64,000 nt of DNA from Streptomyces sp. WMMB 322. Its GTDB lineage: Bacteria > Actinomycetota > Actinomycetes > Streptomycetales > Streptomycetaceae. The position numbers and the translations under genes are program-made. The notes beneath the pieces were generated by a model. The model was not told where the DNA came from and did no database searches. It was given only the letters and a program-made list of their open reading frames with translations. The stretch lies in assembly GCF_900090145.1 (NCBI RefSeq), contig NZ_FMHI01000013.1, positions 124,001 to 188,000 of the forward strand, read 5' to 3'. How positions within the stretch are numbered: position 1 is the stretch's first letter; each line of letters opens with the position of its first letter. This document shows positions 45,701 to 63,864 of the stretch, in pieces.

Positions 45701-48700
45701 GCGTGGGCCGAGGCGTCCGCCTCCGCCGAGGGCGCCGCGCCTGCCGCACCCGCCGTGCCCGCGGACCCCGAGATCAGGTGGACGCCAACCGAGGCCGGGC
45801 AGGCAGCAGGGCCCGAGCAGGTGCCCGAGCCGGTGCCCGGGCCCGAGCAGGTGCCCGAGCGCACCGGAACCGAGAGCGCGGCGTCCCCCGCCGGGCCCGT
45901 CGCGACCCCGGACCCGGAGCCCGTCAGGTCGCGCGAGGACGTGGTGGCCGACGTCTTCGCCTCGGTGCTGCGGCTGCCCCAAGTCGCCCCGGAGGACAGC
46001 TTCTTCGACCTCGGCGGCGACAGCATCGTGTCCATCCAGCTGGTCAGCCAGCTCCGCAAGGCAGGGCTGGTGCTCACCCCGCAGGACGTCTTCGAGCACA
46101 AGACCGTCAGGGCGCTCGCGGCCGTCGCGCGTGAGACCGGGAGCGGTGCGGCCGGCGGCGGGAGCACGTCCGGCGTGGGCGAGGTGCCGCTCACCCCGAT
46201 CGTGCACTGGCTGCGCGAACTCGACGGCCCGGTCGACGGGTTCCACCAGGCCGTCCTGCTCCAGGTGCCCGGCGGTCTGCGGCACGACGTACTGACGAAG
46301 GCCGTCCAGGCCCTCTTCGACCACCACGACGCGCTGCGGCTGCGCCTTGAGATGTCCGGCGGGGACTGGCGGCTCGTGGTGCGCCCGCCCGGCTCGGTTC
46401 CCGCGGCCTCCTGCATCCGCCGCGTCGACGTCTCGGGGCTCGGCGACGGCCTGGCCGAGGCGATCGGCCGGGAGGCGGCCAGGGCGAAGGAGGAACTGGA
46501 TGTACAGGCAGGCACGATGGTGCGGGTCCTGTGGTTCGACGCGGGCGGGGACGCACCGGGCCGGCTGATGTTCATGGGACACCACCTGTCCGTCGACGGA
46601 GTGTCCTGGCGCATCATCGTGCCCGACCTCTCCTCCGCCTACGAGGCGCTGGAGGCCGGCCGGAAGCCGCAACTCCAGCCCGTGGAGACGTCGTTGAGGC
46701 ACTGGGGGCGAGCCCTCTCGGCGCAGGCGAAGGAGGAAGCGCGCCTCGCCGAACTGCCGCTGTGGACCGGCATGCTCGCAACTCCCGGGCCGCAGCTGGC
46801 GAGCCGCCCGCTGGACCCGGCGCGCGACACCACGGGCCGTGCGCGTTCACATGTGCTGACGTACGGAGCGGAACGTGCCCGGCACCTGTTCACCACCATT
46901 CCCTCGGCGTTCCACTGCGAGATCAACGACGTCCTGCTCACCGCACTCGCCCTCGCGGTGGGGCGCTGCCTCGGCACCGAGGGCGAGGGCGAGGTGCTGA
47001 TCGACGTGGAGGGCCACGGCCGCGAACCGGTCGTGCCGGGTGCCGATCTCTCCCGTACCGTCGGCTGGTTCACCAGCATGTATCCGGTGCGGCTCGCGCC
47101 CGGCGCAGCTGTACCGGGCAACGGGCGGATCTACGGGCAGGAGTTGGGGCGTGCACTGGGGCGCGTCAAGGAGCAACTGCGCGCCGTCCCGGACAAGGGC
47201 ATCGGCTTCGGCCTGCTGCGCTATCTGAACCCGGAGACCTCAAAGGTGCTGGCCGCCGCGCCGCCGAGGCACATCGGATTCAACTACTTCGGGCGGTTCC
47301 TGCTGCCCGCCGCAGCGGGTGAGCGCGACTGGGCACCGGCGCCGGAGACGGCGATGAGCGCGGGCGCGGACGCGGAGATGCCGCTGACGCACCCGCTGTC
47401 CATCAACGCGCTGACGCAGGACGCCGAGGAGGGCACCGAACTGGCGGTCTCCTTCGTCTGGCCGGAGGGCGTCGTCGAGGAGGAGACCGTACGGACCCTG
47501 GCCGGCGCGTGGTTCGAGATCCTCGACTCGCTCGCCGAGTACGCGGTGCAGCCCGGCGCCGGCGGGCGCACCCCCTCCGACTTCCCGCTCGTGAATCTGA
47601 GCCAGGACGAGATCGACGAGCTGGAGCGGGCACATCCGGATCTGGAGGAGGTCCTGCCGCTCTCCCCGCTCCAGCAGGGCATGCTCTACCACGTGCTGCT
47701 CGGCGCCCTCGCCGACGACGCCGACGACGGCGAGGGCGATGAGACCCGGCACAACCTCTACACCGTGCAGCTCTCACTCGACCTGGAGGGCGCCCTGGAC
47801 TCCCGGCTCATGCGGGAGGCGGGCCGGGCCCTGTTGCGGCGTCACGGCAATCTGCGCGCGGCCTTCGTGCACGACGGCATGCGCCAGCCCGTACAGGTGA
47901 TCTGTGCCGATGCCGAACTCCCGTGGCGGGAGGAGGACTTGAGCGGCCTGTCGGGGGAGAGGCTGAAGCAGGAGTCGCATCGGCTGCTGCGCTCCGAGCG
48001 GGGCCGCCCCTTCGACCCGGCCCAGCCGCCGATGGTGCGGATGATGCTCGTGACGACGGGGGAGGACCGCTACAAGCTGGTGCTGACCACGCACCACATC
48101 CTGCTGGACGGCTGGTCGCTTCCCGTCATCGTGCGGGAGCTGTTCGCGCTGTACCGGGAGGCCGTCGGCGCCGCAGGGGGCGCAGACGGGGACCTGCCGG
48201 CGATCACGCCGTTCCGTGAGTACCTCGCCTGGCTGGAGAACGTCGACACGGACGAGGCGGAAGCCGCGTGGCGTGAGGCGCTCTCAGGTCTGACCACCAC
48301 CACGCGGCTCGCCCCCGAGGAGGACGGCCGGCAGCCGCTGCCGGCGGAGCACGTGGCCGTCGAACTCACCGAGGAGACCACGACGGCACTGGTGGAGATG
48401 GCCCGCCGCCACGGCGTCACGCTCAACACGGTGCTCCAGGCGGGCTGGGGCGTGCTGCTGGGGCTGGCGACCGGCAACGAGGACGTGGTCTTCGGCTCCG
48501 TGGTCTCGGGCCGCCCCGCCGAACTCCCGGGCGTCGAGACGATGGTGGGGCTGTTCATCAACACCGTCCCGACGAGGGTGCGGATGGACCCGGAGGAGTC
48601 GCTGGGCTCGCTGCTCGTGCGGATTCAGCAGGAGCAGACCCGGCTGATGCCGTACCACCACATCGGTCTCGGCGAGATCCGCAGCATCACGAACATGGGC

Positions 48701-49990
48701 GACATGTTCGACACCGTGATGGCGTTCGAGAACTACCCCATCGAGGGTGTGATGGCCGAGCCGGCACCGGGGCTCACGCTGGCGGGCGCCTCCGGCGACG
48801 ACGCCCCGCACTATCCGCTGGGCCTGATCGTCTCCGCGCGCGGCGAGCGCCTCTTCCTGCGATTCGACTACCGCCCGCACCTGTTGCGGCGGGACCGGGT
48901 GGAGGCCCTCTCCAGCCGCTTCGTACGGCTGTTGACGACGGTGGCGCACGACCCGGCCAGGAGCGTCGGCGCCGTCGAGTCCGGAGACGGGGGCGAGAGC
49001 GCGGTCCCCGAGGCCGTCACCGGCCCGGGGTCGGGCCCGGGCGCGTCCACGGCCTCAGGCGACCAGCACAGCGCTGCCTCCGGCGAGGCGGCGAAGGGCG
49101 AGCAGACCAAGAGCGAGCAGCAGGAGGCCAGCGGCATCGGGGTGCTGCTGCCGCTGCGCGACTCGGGCAGCAGACCACCGCTGTTCTGCGTGCACCCGGC
49201 GGCCGGTATCGCCTGGTCGTACGCGGGGCTCACCACGCCCCTCGGTTCCGATCAGCCCGTCTACGGCCTTCAGGCACGCGGCCTGGACGGCACGGAAGTG
49301 CTGCCCGCCACGATCGGGGAGATGGCGGCGGACTACCTCGCGCAGGTACGCCGAGTGCAACCGTACGGGCCCTACCACCTGCTGGGCTGGTCGTTCGGCG
49401 GGCTGGTCGCCCACGAGATGGCGGTACAGCTCCAGAAGAGCGGTGAGCCGGTCGGACTGCTGTCGGTGCTCGACGCGTTCCCGTCGGGACCCGACGGCGG
49501 CTTCGGCGGGGAGGCACCGGCCGACGCCGGGGCGGCCGGGGCAGGGGAGCCGCCGGCGGACGGCGGCGTGGGCACGGTTCTGGGGCTCCTGCTGGAGTTC
49601 TTCGGCTACGACCCGGCCGCGTGGGCCGGTGAGACGCTCACCTATCCGAGGTTCCTGGAGATCGCACGCGACCGTACGGGGCTGCTCGCCACGTTCGACG
49701 AGTCGAGAGTCGCGGCGATCTGCCGGATCTTCCTGAACAACGGCTCGCTCTCCCGTGCGCACAAGCCGGGCCGGTTCGCCGGTGACGCCCTGGTCTTCGC
49801 CGCGCGCGAGACCGACGCGCAGCTCGCTGCGGAGCTGTGGCTGCCGCATCTGGACGGCGGCAAGCCGGACGTGCGGACCGTCGACCACTCCCACGGTGAG
49901 ATGGGACGCCCGGACGCGCTGAGCGAGATCGGCAAGGTGCTGCTGCGGCGCCTCCAGGGCGACGAGACCACGCCCGGGACCACGGCATGA
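42704..49990 (+). CDS. NRPS: dead C, A, PCP, E, C, TE
   Basis: 2428 aa. The first domain (10-450) is an EntF-type C domain in which HHxxxDG has become HPSALDA: His146 kept, catalytic His now Pro147, Gly now Ala152. A domain 485-985 with catalytic Lys974; hand-read code D-V-A-C-S-A-V-V-Y-K, not assignable. PCP Ser1107 in LGGDSI, the form used before epimerases. E domain 1159-1612 with HHLSVDG (1293) and FNYFGRF. DCL-type C domain 1636-2086 with HHILLDG (His1797/1798). Then, after a 55-residue linker and no PCP, a type-I thioesterase with GWSFGG (Ser2230), Asp2257 and His2397. A D-residue is expected; release probably uses a PCP in trans. Confidence 0.94.
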   Translation: MADHRTARIPMSPAGRESWRRTPGRDGGPGRYLAEVVEIFGPLDTSLFEHAVRTVTAESEALRLRVAGDAAPQGDVPSGGEAPHLETHGDFPLTVLDVSAETDPVAAAQEWERAELARPLEPREALSGQALIRLSGERFRWLHRHHPSALDAFGCALITRRVAEVYTACTEGWNHEDDRLVPLPSLAAEDAEYRDSEAHDEDRHFWLSRYGDRPEPLSLATGAAGAHGKGAAPSADASPHDHVRSRTVALTAEASARVRAATRHTGTDPGAVLQAAVAAYVHRLTGGTDVVLGIPVDGRTSRSSRRVPGAAGDVAALRTTVTPGTVFTRLVREVARESRRVRRHQRFRHEELCVQLGVADRGGRLYGPVVDVRTAAHEVRFGDHPASVRRTGAEGGGELRVVIDEDPRQCTFGVTFTGAAGRFSAGELDAHRARFERVLAEAVARPDRPVGAFDLLDADERRTVLSWAQGGGDANGQAAPAARGALLPGLLDESAARHADSVALLDRSGSSLTYRELDERSNRLARLLIERGAGPERVVGLMLPRSAGTVVAMLAVLKSGAAYLPLDPAYPAERLRFMVRDARPSCVLTDAAGAARDIAGSSLIVLDDAGTAQELDRRSPAPLTDADRAAPLLPSHPAYVIYTSGSSGTPKGVVVAHSNVAALIAWATAEFGPGSLEHTLAATSFSFDVSVAEIFPALTTGGRVEVVRDLLSLLDGDPPRWSGGLVCAIPSVLAKLTEQGGLELAAGTLSMAGEALPAPLAERVRETMPGTRLLNVYGPTEATVYATAWADGATPEGVTPPIGRPLGHVRTYVLDGALQPVEPGRPGELYLAGGGLARGYLRRPGLSAGRFVADPFGPPGERMYRTGDLVRWLGDGQLDFLGRIDEQVKFRGFRIELGEVESVLGRHGGVAEAVCAVREGADGEPGLVAYVVPSAAERPKPEVLREWLAGRLPAYLVPASVQVLAELPRTPSGKLDREALPAPGPLSGPVERAEQGGQVAWAEASASAEGAAPAAPAVPADPEIRWTPTEAGQAAGPEQVPEPVPGPEQVPERTGTESAASPAGPVATPDPEPVRSREDVVADVFASVLRLPQVAPEDSFFDLGGDSIVSIQLVSQLRKAGLVLTPQDVFEHKTVRALAAVARETGSGAAGGGSTSGVGEVPLTPIVHWLRELDGPVDGFHQAVLLQVPGGLRHDVLTKAVQALFDHHDALRLRLEMSGGDWRLVVRPPGSVPAASCIRRVDVSGLGDGLAEAIGREAARAKEELDVQAGTMVRVLWFDAGGDAPGRLMFMGHHLSVDGVSWRIIVPDLSSAYEALEAGRKPQLQPVETSLRHWGRALSAQAKEEARLAELPLWTGMLATPGPQLASRPLDPARDTTGRARSHVLTYGAERARHLFTTIPSAFHCEINDVLLTALALAVGRCLGTEGEGEVLIDVEGHGREPVVPGADLSRTVGWFTSMYPVRLAPGAAVPGNGRIYGQELGRALGRVKEQLRAVPDKGIGFGLLRYLNPETSKVLAAAPPRHIGFNYFGRFLLPAAAGERDWAPAPETAMSAGADAEMPLTHPLSINALTQDAEEGTELAVSFVWPEGVVEEETVRTLAGAWFEILDSLAEYAVQPGAGGRTPSDFPLVNLSQDEIDELERAHPDLEEVLPLSPLQQGMLYHVLLGALADDADDGEGDETRHNLYTVQLSLDLEGALDSRLMREAGRALLRRHGNLRAAFVHDGMRQPVQVICADAELPWREEDLSGLSGERLKQESHRLLRSERGRPFDPAQPPMVRMMLVTTGEDRYKLVLTTHHILLDGWSLPVIVRELFALYREAVGAAGGADGDLPAITPFREYLAWLENVDTDEAEAAWREALSGLTTTTRLAPEEDGRQPLPAEHVAVELTEETTTALVEMARRHGVTLNTVLQAGWGVLLGLATGNEDVVFGSVVSGRPAELPGVETMVGLFINTVPTRVRMDPEESLGSLLVRIQQEQTRLMPYHHIGLGEIRSITNMGDMFDTVMAFENYPIEGVMAEPAPGLTLAGASGDDAPHYPLGLIVSARGERLFLRFDYRPHLLRRDRVEALSSRFVRLLTTVAHDPARSVGAVESGDGGESAVPEAVTGPGSGPGASTASGDQHSAASGEAAKGEQTKSEQQEASGIGVLLPLRDSGSRPPLFCVHPAAGIAWSYAGLTTPLGSDQPVYGLQARGLDGTEVLPATIGEMAADYLAQVRRVQPYGPYHLLGWSFGGLVAHEMAVQLQKSGEPVGLLSVLDAFPSGPDGGFGGEAPADAGAAGAGEPPADGGVGTVLGLLLEFFGYDPAAWAGETLTYPRFLEIARDRTGLLATFDESRVAAICRIFLNNGSLSRAHKPGRFAGDALVFAARETDAQLAAELWLPHLDGGKPDVRTVDHSHGEMGRPDALSEIGKVLLRRLQGDETTPGTTA

Positions 49991-50024
49991 GCGGCACGAG
50001 CGGATCGAGGGGAACGAGGGCCGC

Positions 50025-59849
<9,825 letters not shown>

Positions 59850-60079
59850 GGGGCGAGCACGCCGATGGCGGGGAGCGTCCGTCGGCCCGGGCCGGGCGCC
59901 CGCGCAGCCGTTCGCGGACGGTCCGGGCTGCCGCGCCCGTACTCAGGCCGAGGCCGCCGCGGTGATGTGGGTGAGGACGCACGGCCGGCGGCCGTTCCGT
60001 CTCACGAACACATCCGTGGTCCACTCGCCGGCGCCGAAGCGAAAGCCCCGGCGGCAGGCGGTGTCGGTGACACGGGCGA

Positions 60080-60111
60080 GTCCCAGCGGCCGGTGACACG
60101 GCCGCTGGGAC
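60080..60111. terminator. Terminator at the end of the biosynthetic operon
   Basis: GTCCCAGCGGCC (60080-60091) and GGCCGCTGGGAC (60100-60111) form a perfect 12-bp stem with an 8-nt loop, placed between the convergent NRPS and LuxR genes and 6 nt beyond the LuxR stop. Bidirectional. It marks the right edge of the operon. The 230 bp before it show no gene. Confidence 0.85.
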
Positions 60112-60117
60112 GGCCGG

Positions 60118-60879
60118 TCAGGTCTCTTGGCGCTCGGTCTCCTGGATGAGTCCTTCGCGAAGTGCAAGCGCGACGGCGAGTGTTCTGTTGGGGCAGTTGA
60201 GCTTGGCGATGACGTTGGCCACGTGCCGTTTCGCTCCGTGGTGCGAGATGTGGAGTGATCTCGCGATCTGTTTGTTGCTCAGCCCGTGTGAGAGGAGGTG
60301 GAGGGTTTCGCTTTCGCGTGGGGTGAGGGAGTAGGAGCGCTCGGAGCGGCGGGCTGTTCCATCCCGCAGCTGCCCGAGGAGCCTTCGGGACAGGGAGGCG
60401 GGCAGGGGCGTCTCGCCCCTGGTGATTCGGGTGAGTGCTTCGCCGAGGGATTCGACGGTCAGGTCGGCGGAGAGAAGGAACCCGTCGGCCGGCACTGCGG
60501 AAGCGACGGCGAGCTGCCCCTCTTCCGGCCCTTCGAGGAGCGAGAGCAGGTGGGTGCCGCATTCCCGGCAGGCAAGTGCCAGGTCTCGTACGTCGTCGGT
60601 GGCTGACGCCCAGCAGATGAGCACGTCGGGGCGGGCGGTTCCCAGTTCCCGGTGTGCGGTCCCGACGTCGCTGAAGACGCTTGTGCTCCCCACCAGGGCG
60701 AGGTCTCCCAGCATGGTTTCCAGCCCGCGTCTGACCATCTGGTGCGGGTGCACGACGAACACCTGCAGTCCTCGCGGTTCGTGGGGGTCGGCGAGTGTGC
60801 GTGCGCCGGCTGCTGCAAAGCTCGGTTCGAGCTGCCGGAAAGCCGTGGGCGCGTACCTCTGCTTGCCGATCTCGGGCAT
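60118..60879 (-). CDS. LuxR-type regulator with degenerate receiver domain
   Basis: 253 aa. Residues 37-155 fold like a response-regulator receiver, but the acidic pair is His-Pro (VVHPHQ) and the phospho-acceptor is Trp90 (VLICWASA), so it cannot be phosphorylated in the normal way. Residues 185-250 are a NarL/LuxR helix-turn-helix with LTPRESETLHLLSHGLSNKQIA. Such aspartate-less regulators in antibiotic clusters may sense a pathway product instead. ATG 60879 follows AAGGAG by 6 nt. The only regulator next to the cluster; probably its activator. Confidence 0.9.
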   Translation of the reverse strand: MPEIGKQRYAPTAFRQLEPSFAAAGARTLADPHEPRGLQVFVVHPHQMVRRGLETMLGDLALVGSTSVFSDVGTAHRELGTARPDVLICWASATDDVRDLALACRECGTHLLSLLEGPEEGQLAVASAVPADGFLLSADLTVESLGEALTRITRGETPLPASLSRRLLGQLRDGTARRSERSYSLTPRESETLHLLSHGLSNKQIARSLHISHHGAKRHVANVIAKLNCPNRTLAVALALREGLIQETERQET

Positions 60880-61551
60880 TCGGACTCCTTCAGGCCCCCG
60901 TGCCGGGCCGACGCGTCGCCGGCCGACCGGCTCCGGACGCGGCTTCGTACGGCGGTCCACGTTTCGAAGGATGGCGGAATTGAGCTGTTCGAAGTCGGCC
61001 TTCAGGGCTGTGGGACTCCGGCGGGAGAACCGGACCGGCCGCCGGGCCTGAACGAAGGAGGCGGCGAGAGGCGGTCGGCCCCGGCCGACCGTAAGAACGC
61101 GTGCGGGCCCGGGACCTCCGCTGCCGGCCCGAGGGAGACGGCCCGAGTGGCGGTCGGGATGAGACTCACACCAGGTTGCATATGGCGCATGGCATCAGAT
61201 CCTGTCCGGGCGCTGAGCCGCCCCGCCGAGGGCGGGGCAGGAGTGGATGCTGGTCGACCGACCGGAATGGAGAGTACAGAATTCGCCTCACTGCGGAAAG
61301 CTGTAACGCTCAAGAAATTCCACGGTCCGCTCGTGCTGTGAGGTCCAGCCTTGCCCAAGACTCCATATTCGGGGAGCTTCTCGGCGAATGCCCTCTGTTT
61401 GGAGCACAGTTGGGGCACTCCGCGATCTTGTAAGCATCGTTACAATTCTCTACGCAAATGCGCGAAATGTAATTCCGCCGGGGAAGAAGCCGGCGCCAGC
61501 GGTGGCAACGCCGCGCGGGTCCGGCTCCCACCGCACGTCGCGCTGTGGGCG
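60880..61551. other. Intergenic region of 672 bp
   Basis: Upstream of the LuxR gene and downstream of terC. The part 61180-61470 is noticeably A/T-richer. It holds a perfect dyad (61428-61445, listed) and several tiny open frames without domains or ribosome sites. It should contain the LuxR promoter with a leader of some hundred nt; a small RNA cannot be excluded. Confidence 0.5.
61428..61445. promoter_or_regulatory. Perfect dyad TTGTAA-N6-TTACAA upstream of the LuxR gene
   Basis: An 18-bp symmetric site in an A/T-rich pocket, about 550 nt upstream of the LuxR start. Shape and spacing fit a dimeric repressor or activator. Distance makes its target uncertain. Confidence 0.5.
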
Positions 61552-62595
61552 TCATCGGGAGTCCTTGTCTTCCCCGCCCTCTTCCCCGTCGCGGTCAGTG
61601 GGGGACCGACCGGGTGCCGGGGTCCTCTCGCCGTCGCTGTCAGAACCCGCCTCGGCGACGGAGGTCTGCTTGCGGGTGGCGATCAGGGACCAGGCGATGG
61701 AGACGGTGATGGTGAGGGCGATGACGCCCAGGGTCAGGGGGATGGGGAGCTTGCCCACCGGGGTTTCGGACAGGATGAGCTTGATGCCGGCGAAGGCGAG
61801 GAGGACCGCCAGCCCGTAGTGGAGGTAGGCGAAGCGGCGGAGCAGCCCGGCGAGGCAGAAGTACAGGCTGCGCAGGCCCAGGATGGCGAAGGCGTTGGCG
61901 GTCCACACCAGGAAGGTGTTGGTGGTGATGGCGAGGATGGCGGCGACGGAGTCGACGGCGAAGACGAGGTCGGTGGCCTCGATGGCGATCAGGACCACGA
62001 ACAGCAGGGTCGCGACGCGCTTGCCGTTGACCCGGAGGAAGAACCTGTCGCCGTGGAAGGCGGGGTCGGTCGGGATGAGCTTCCTGACCAGGCGGACGAC
62101 GGGATTGCGGTCGGGGTGGACCTCTTCGTCCTTGGAGACGGCCATCTTGTAGCCGGTCCAGATCAGGAAGGCGCCGAAGAGGTAGGCGGTCCAGAAGAAG
62201 ATCTGGAGCAGCTCCGCGCCGACGAAGATGAACACCAGCCGTGCCGCGAGTGCTCCGATGACACCCCAGAAGAGGACCTTGTGCTGATAGGCGTCGGGAA
62301 CGGCGAAGAAGGAGAAGACCAGCGCGAAGACGAAGACGTTGTCGATCGACAGGGCTTTTTCGATCAGGTAGCCGGCGTAGTAGGTGGAGGACACTTCTGC
62401 GCCCTGCCAGGCCCAGAGCAGGAGGCCGAAGCCGAGCCCGACGGCGATCCACACGCCGCTCCAGATCACTGCCTCGCGGAAGCCGATCACGTGGCTGTCG
62501 CGGTGGGCGATCAGGTCGACGGTGAGCATGATGCCGATGCCGACCGTGACCGCCGCCCAGGCCCACAGCGGGACGGCGAACGACAGATCATTCAT
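61552..62595 (-). CDS. TerC-family integral membrane protein
   Basis: 347 aa with eight to nine membrane segments. The family signatures ALSIDNVFVFALVF and EATDLVFAVDSVAAIL carry the acidic residues thought to bind metal. The C-terminal 40 residues are charged and cytosolic. TerC/Alx proteins are linked to tellurite resistance, manganese export and metal supply to secreted proteins. Start ATG 62595. It is separate from the cluster and probably part of the core genome. Confidence 0.92.
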   Translation of the reverse strand: MNDLSFAVPLWAWAAVTVGIGIMLTVDLIAHRDSHVIGFREAVIWSGVWIAVGLGFGLLLWAWQGAEVSSTYYAGYLIEKALSIDNVFVFALVFSFFAVPDAYQHKVLFWGVIGALAARLVFIFVGAELLQIFFWTAYLFGAFLIWTGYKMAVSKDEEVHPDRNPVVRLVRKLIPTDPAFHGDRFFLRVNGKRVATLLFVVLIAIEATDLVFAVDSVAAILAITTNTFLVWTANAFAILGLRSLYFCLAGLLRRFAYLHYGLAVLLAFAGIKLILSETPVGKLPIPLTLGVIALTITVSIAWSLIATRKQTSVAEAGSDSDGERTPAPGRSPTDRDGEEGGEDKDSR

Positions 62596-62642
62596 CGCGC
62601 GGTGCTTCCTCTCCGCTGGCCGGGCACTTCAGTGAGCGGAAG

Positions 62643-63152
62643 TCACGGCGAAGTCGGTCGCCGCGGCACCCCCGCGGCGGGGGCGGCTGCTTTCACGTAG
62701 GGCCCGCCGTACAGGGCCGCGGCCTCGGTCAAGGTGAACGCGTCCAGCCCCTCCGGGCCGCGGCCGGCGGCCGCAACGGCGGCTGCCCGGTGGCGGGCGG
62801 CCAGGGCCAGCAGTTCCCTCGCCGCGGCCAGCCGCGAGGCGCTCCCGGCGGGCCGGTGGAAGACCTCGGGAACGTACCCGGTGCCGCACGGTCCGACCTT
62901 GGCGATGACCCGGGCGAGCACTGCCCGCACCATCGCGGATTCCGGGCCGAGGGACGACCCGGGGGCGCGCGGCGGCATCACGACGATCAGCAGCAGCGGG
63001 GAGCGGCGGGCCAGCGCCAGCCGGACGGCGGCTTCGGCCACCGCCACATCGTCCATGCGGTCGGTCAGTACCGCCGCCACCGGCTGGGCGAGGCCCGCCC
63101 GTGCGGGGCGGGGCGCGCTGCCGTGGGCGCGCTGAGAGAGCATCCGTTCCAT
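62643..63152 (-). CDS. Universal-stress-protein-like small protein
   Basis: 169 aa, Ala-rich. The order of a strand VAAVLTDRMDDVAVAEAAVRLALARRSPLLLIVVMPP, helices and AARELLALAARHRAAAVAAAGRGPEG resembles a UspA-like alpha/beta fold, without the GxxGSxxxS nucleotide motif. I do not recognise a specific family. Divergent from the HTH gene across 150 bp. Confidence 0.65.
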   Translation of the reverse strand: MERMLSQRAHGSAPRPARAGLAQPVAAVLTDRMDDVAVAEAAVRLALARRSPLLLIVVMPPRAPGSSLGPESAMVRAVLARVIAKVGPCGTGYVPEVFHRPAGSASRLAAARELLALAARHRAAAVAAAGRGPEGLDAFTLTEAAALYGGPYVKAAAPAAGVPRRPTSP

Positions 63153-63302
63153 AGCGGTAGAAACCTTCCCGGATATGGAGGAATCACCTCAAGCATCACC
63201 TCGGCAAGCTACACCCGTCAACATTTACACGAAAAACAATTCGCTAATGCGTGTTCTCTGGATGAGTGGGATATGCGAAGTGGGGTTCGTATGATCGAGG
63301 GC

Positions 63303-63641
63303 ATGAGCACCTCACCTGCACGCAGCGGCCAGTGGACGTTCCTGACCAACCACGCGCGGGTCCTGCTCCGGATCGCCCGGGATCCGGAGGTGCGTCTACG
63401 CGACGTCGCCTCCGGCATCGGCATCACCGAGCGCGCAGCACAGATCATCGTGTCCGACCTGGAAGCAGGCGGCTATCTCACCCGCGAGCGGGTGGGCCGC
63501 CGCAACCGCTACACCATCGACCCCACCGTCGCGCTGCGCCACCCTTCGGAGGCCGGCCACCCCGTCGGCGACCTTCTCGGCGCTTTCCTCAGCCGCGAGA
63601 ACACACCCGGGCCCGGGCCGGACGGGGCCCCGGACGCCTGA
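63303..63641 (+). CDS. Small winged-helix regulator (MarR/ArsR-like fold)
   Basis: 112 aa. GQWTFLTNHARVLLRIARDPEVRLRDVASGIGITERAAQIIVSDLEAGGYLTRERVGRRNRYTID is a complete winged helix, with wing residues RVGRRNRY. ATG 63303 gives the N-terminus typical of streptomycete homologues; ATG 63291 would add four residues. The A/T-rich 150-bp space to the divergent stress-like gene probably contains both promoters, and this protein may control that gene. Confidence 0.85.
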   Translation: MSTSPARSGQWTFLTNHARVLLRIARDPEVRLRDVASGIGITERAAQIIVSDLEAGGYLTRERVGRRNRYTIDPTVALRHPSEAGHPVGDLLGAFLSRENTPGPGPDGAPDA

Positions 63642-63864
63642 CGTTTGCCGGCCAGGGGCCTGGCCGGTCGAAGGTGAAGCGTTCCGTGACGCCTTGAGGG
63701 CTCCGGGGGCGTCCATCGCTTTCGTGTCCCGTGCCGGTCAGTGGCGCGGCCGGCTGTGGCGGGCATCGAGCGAGATGACGTCGCGGCCGCCGGCAGGTCA
63801 CGGATCACCGGAAGGCGACGCCGGTCCGGTCATCCAGACAGGCGCCCCGGCTGCCGGGCGCGCC

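Noticed and set aside
61267..61341. Tiny frame of 24 codons (MESTEF...) as a peptide precursor gene
   Set aside because: No ribosome site, no maturation genes nearby and no recognisable leader; it is short enough to be chance.
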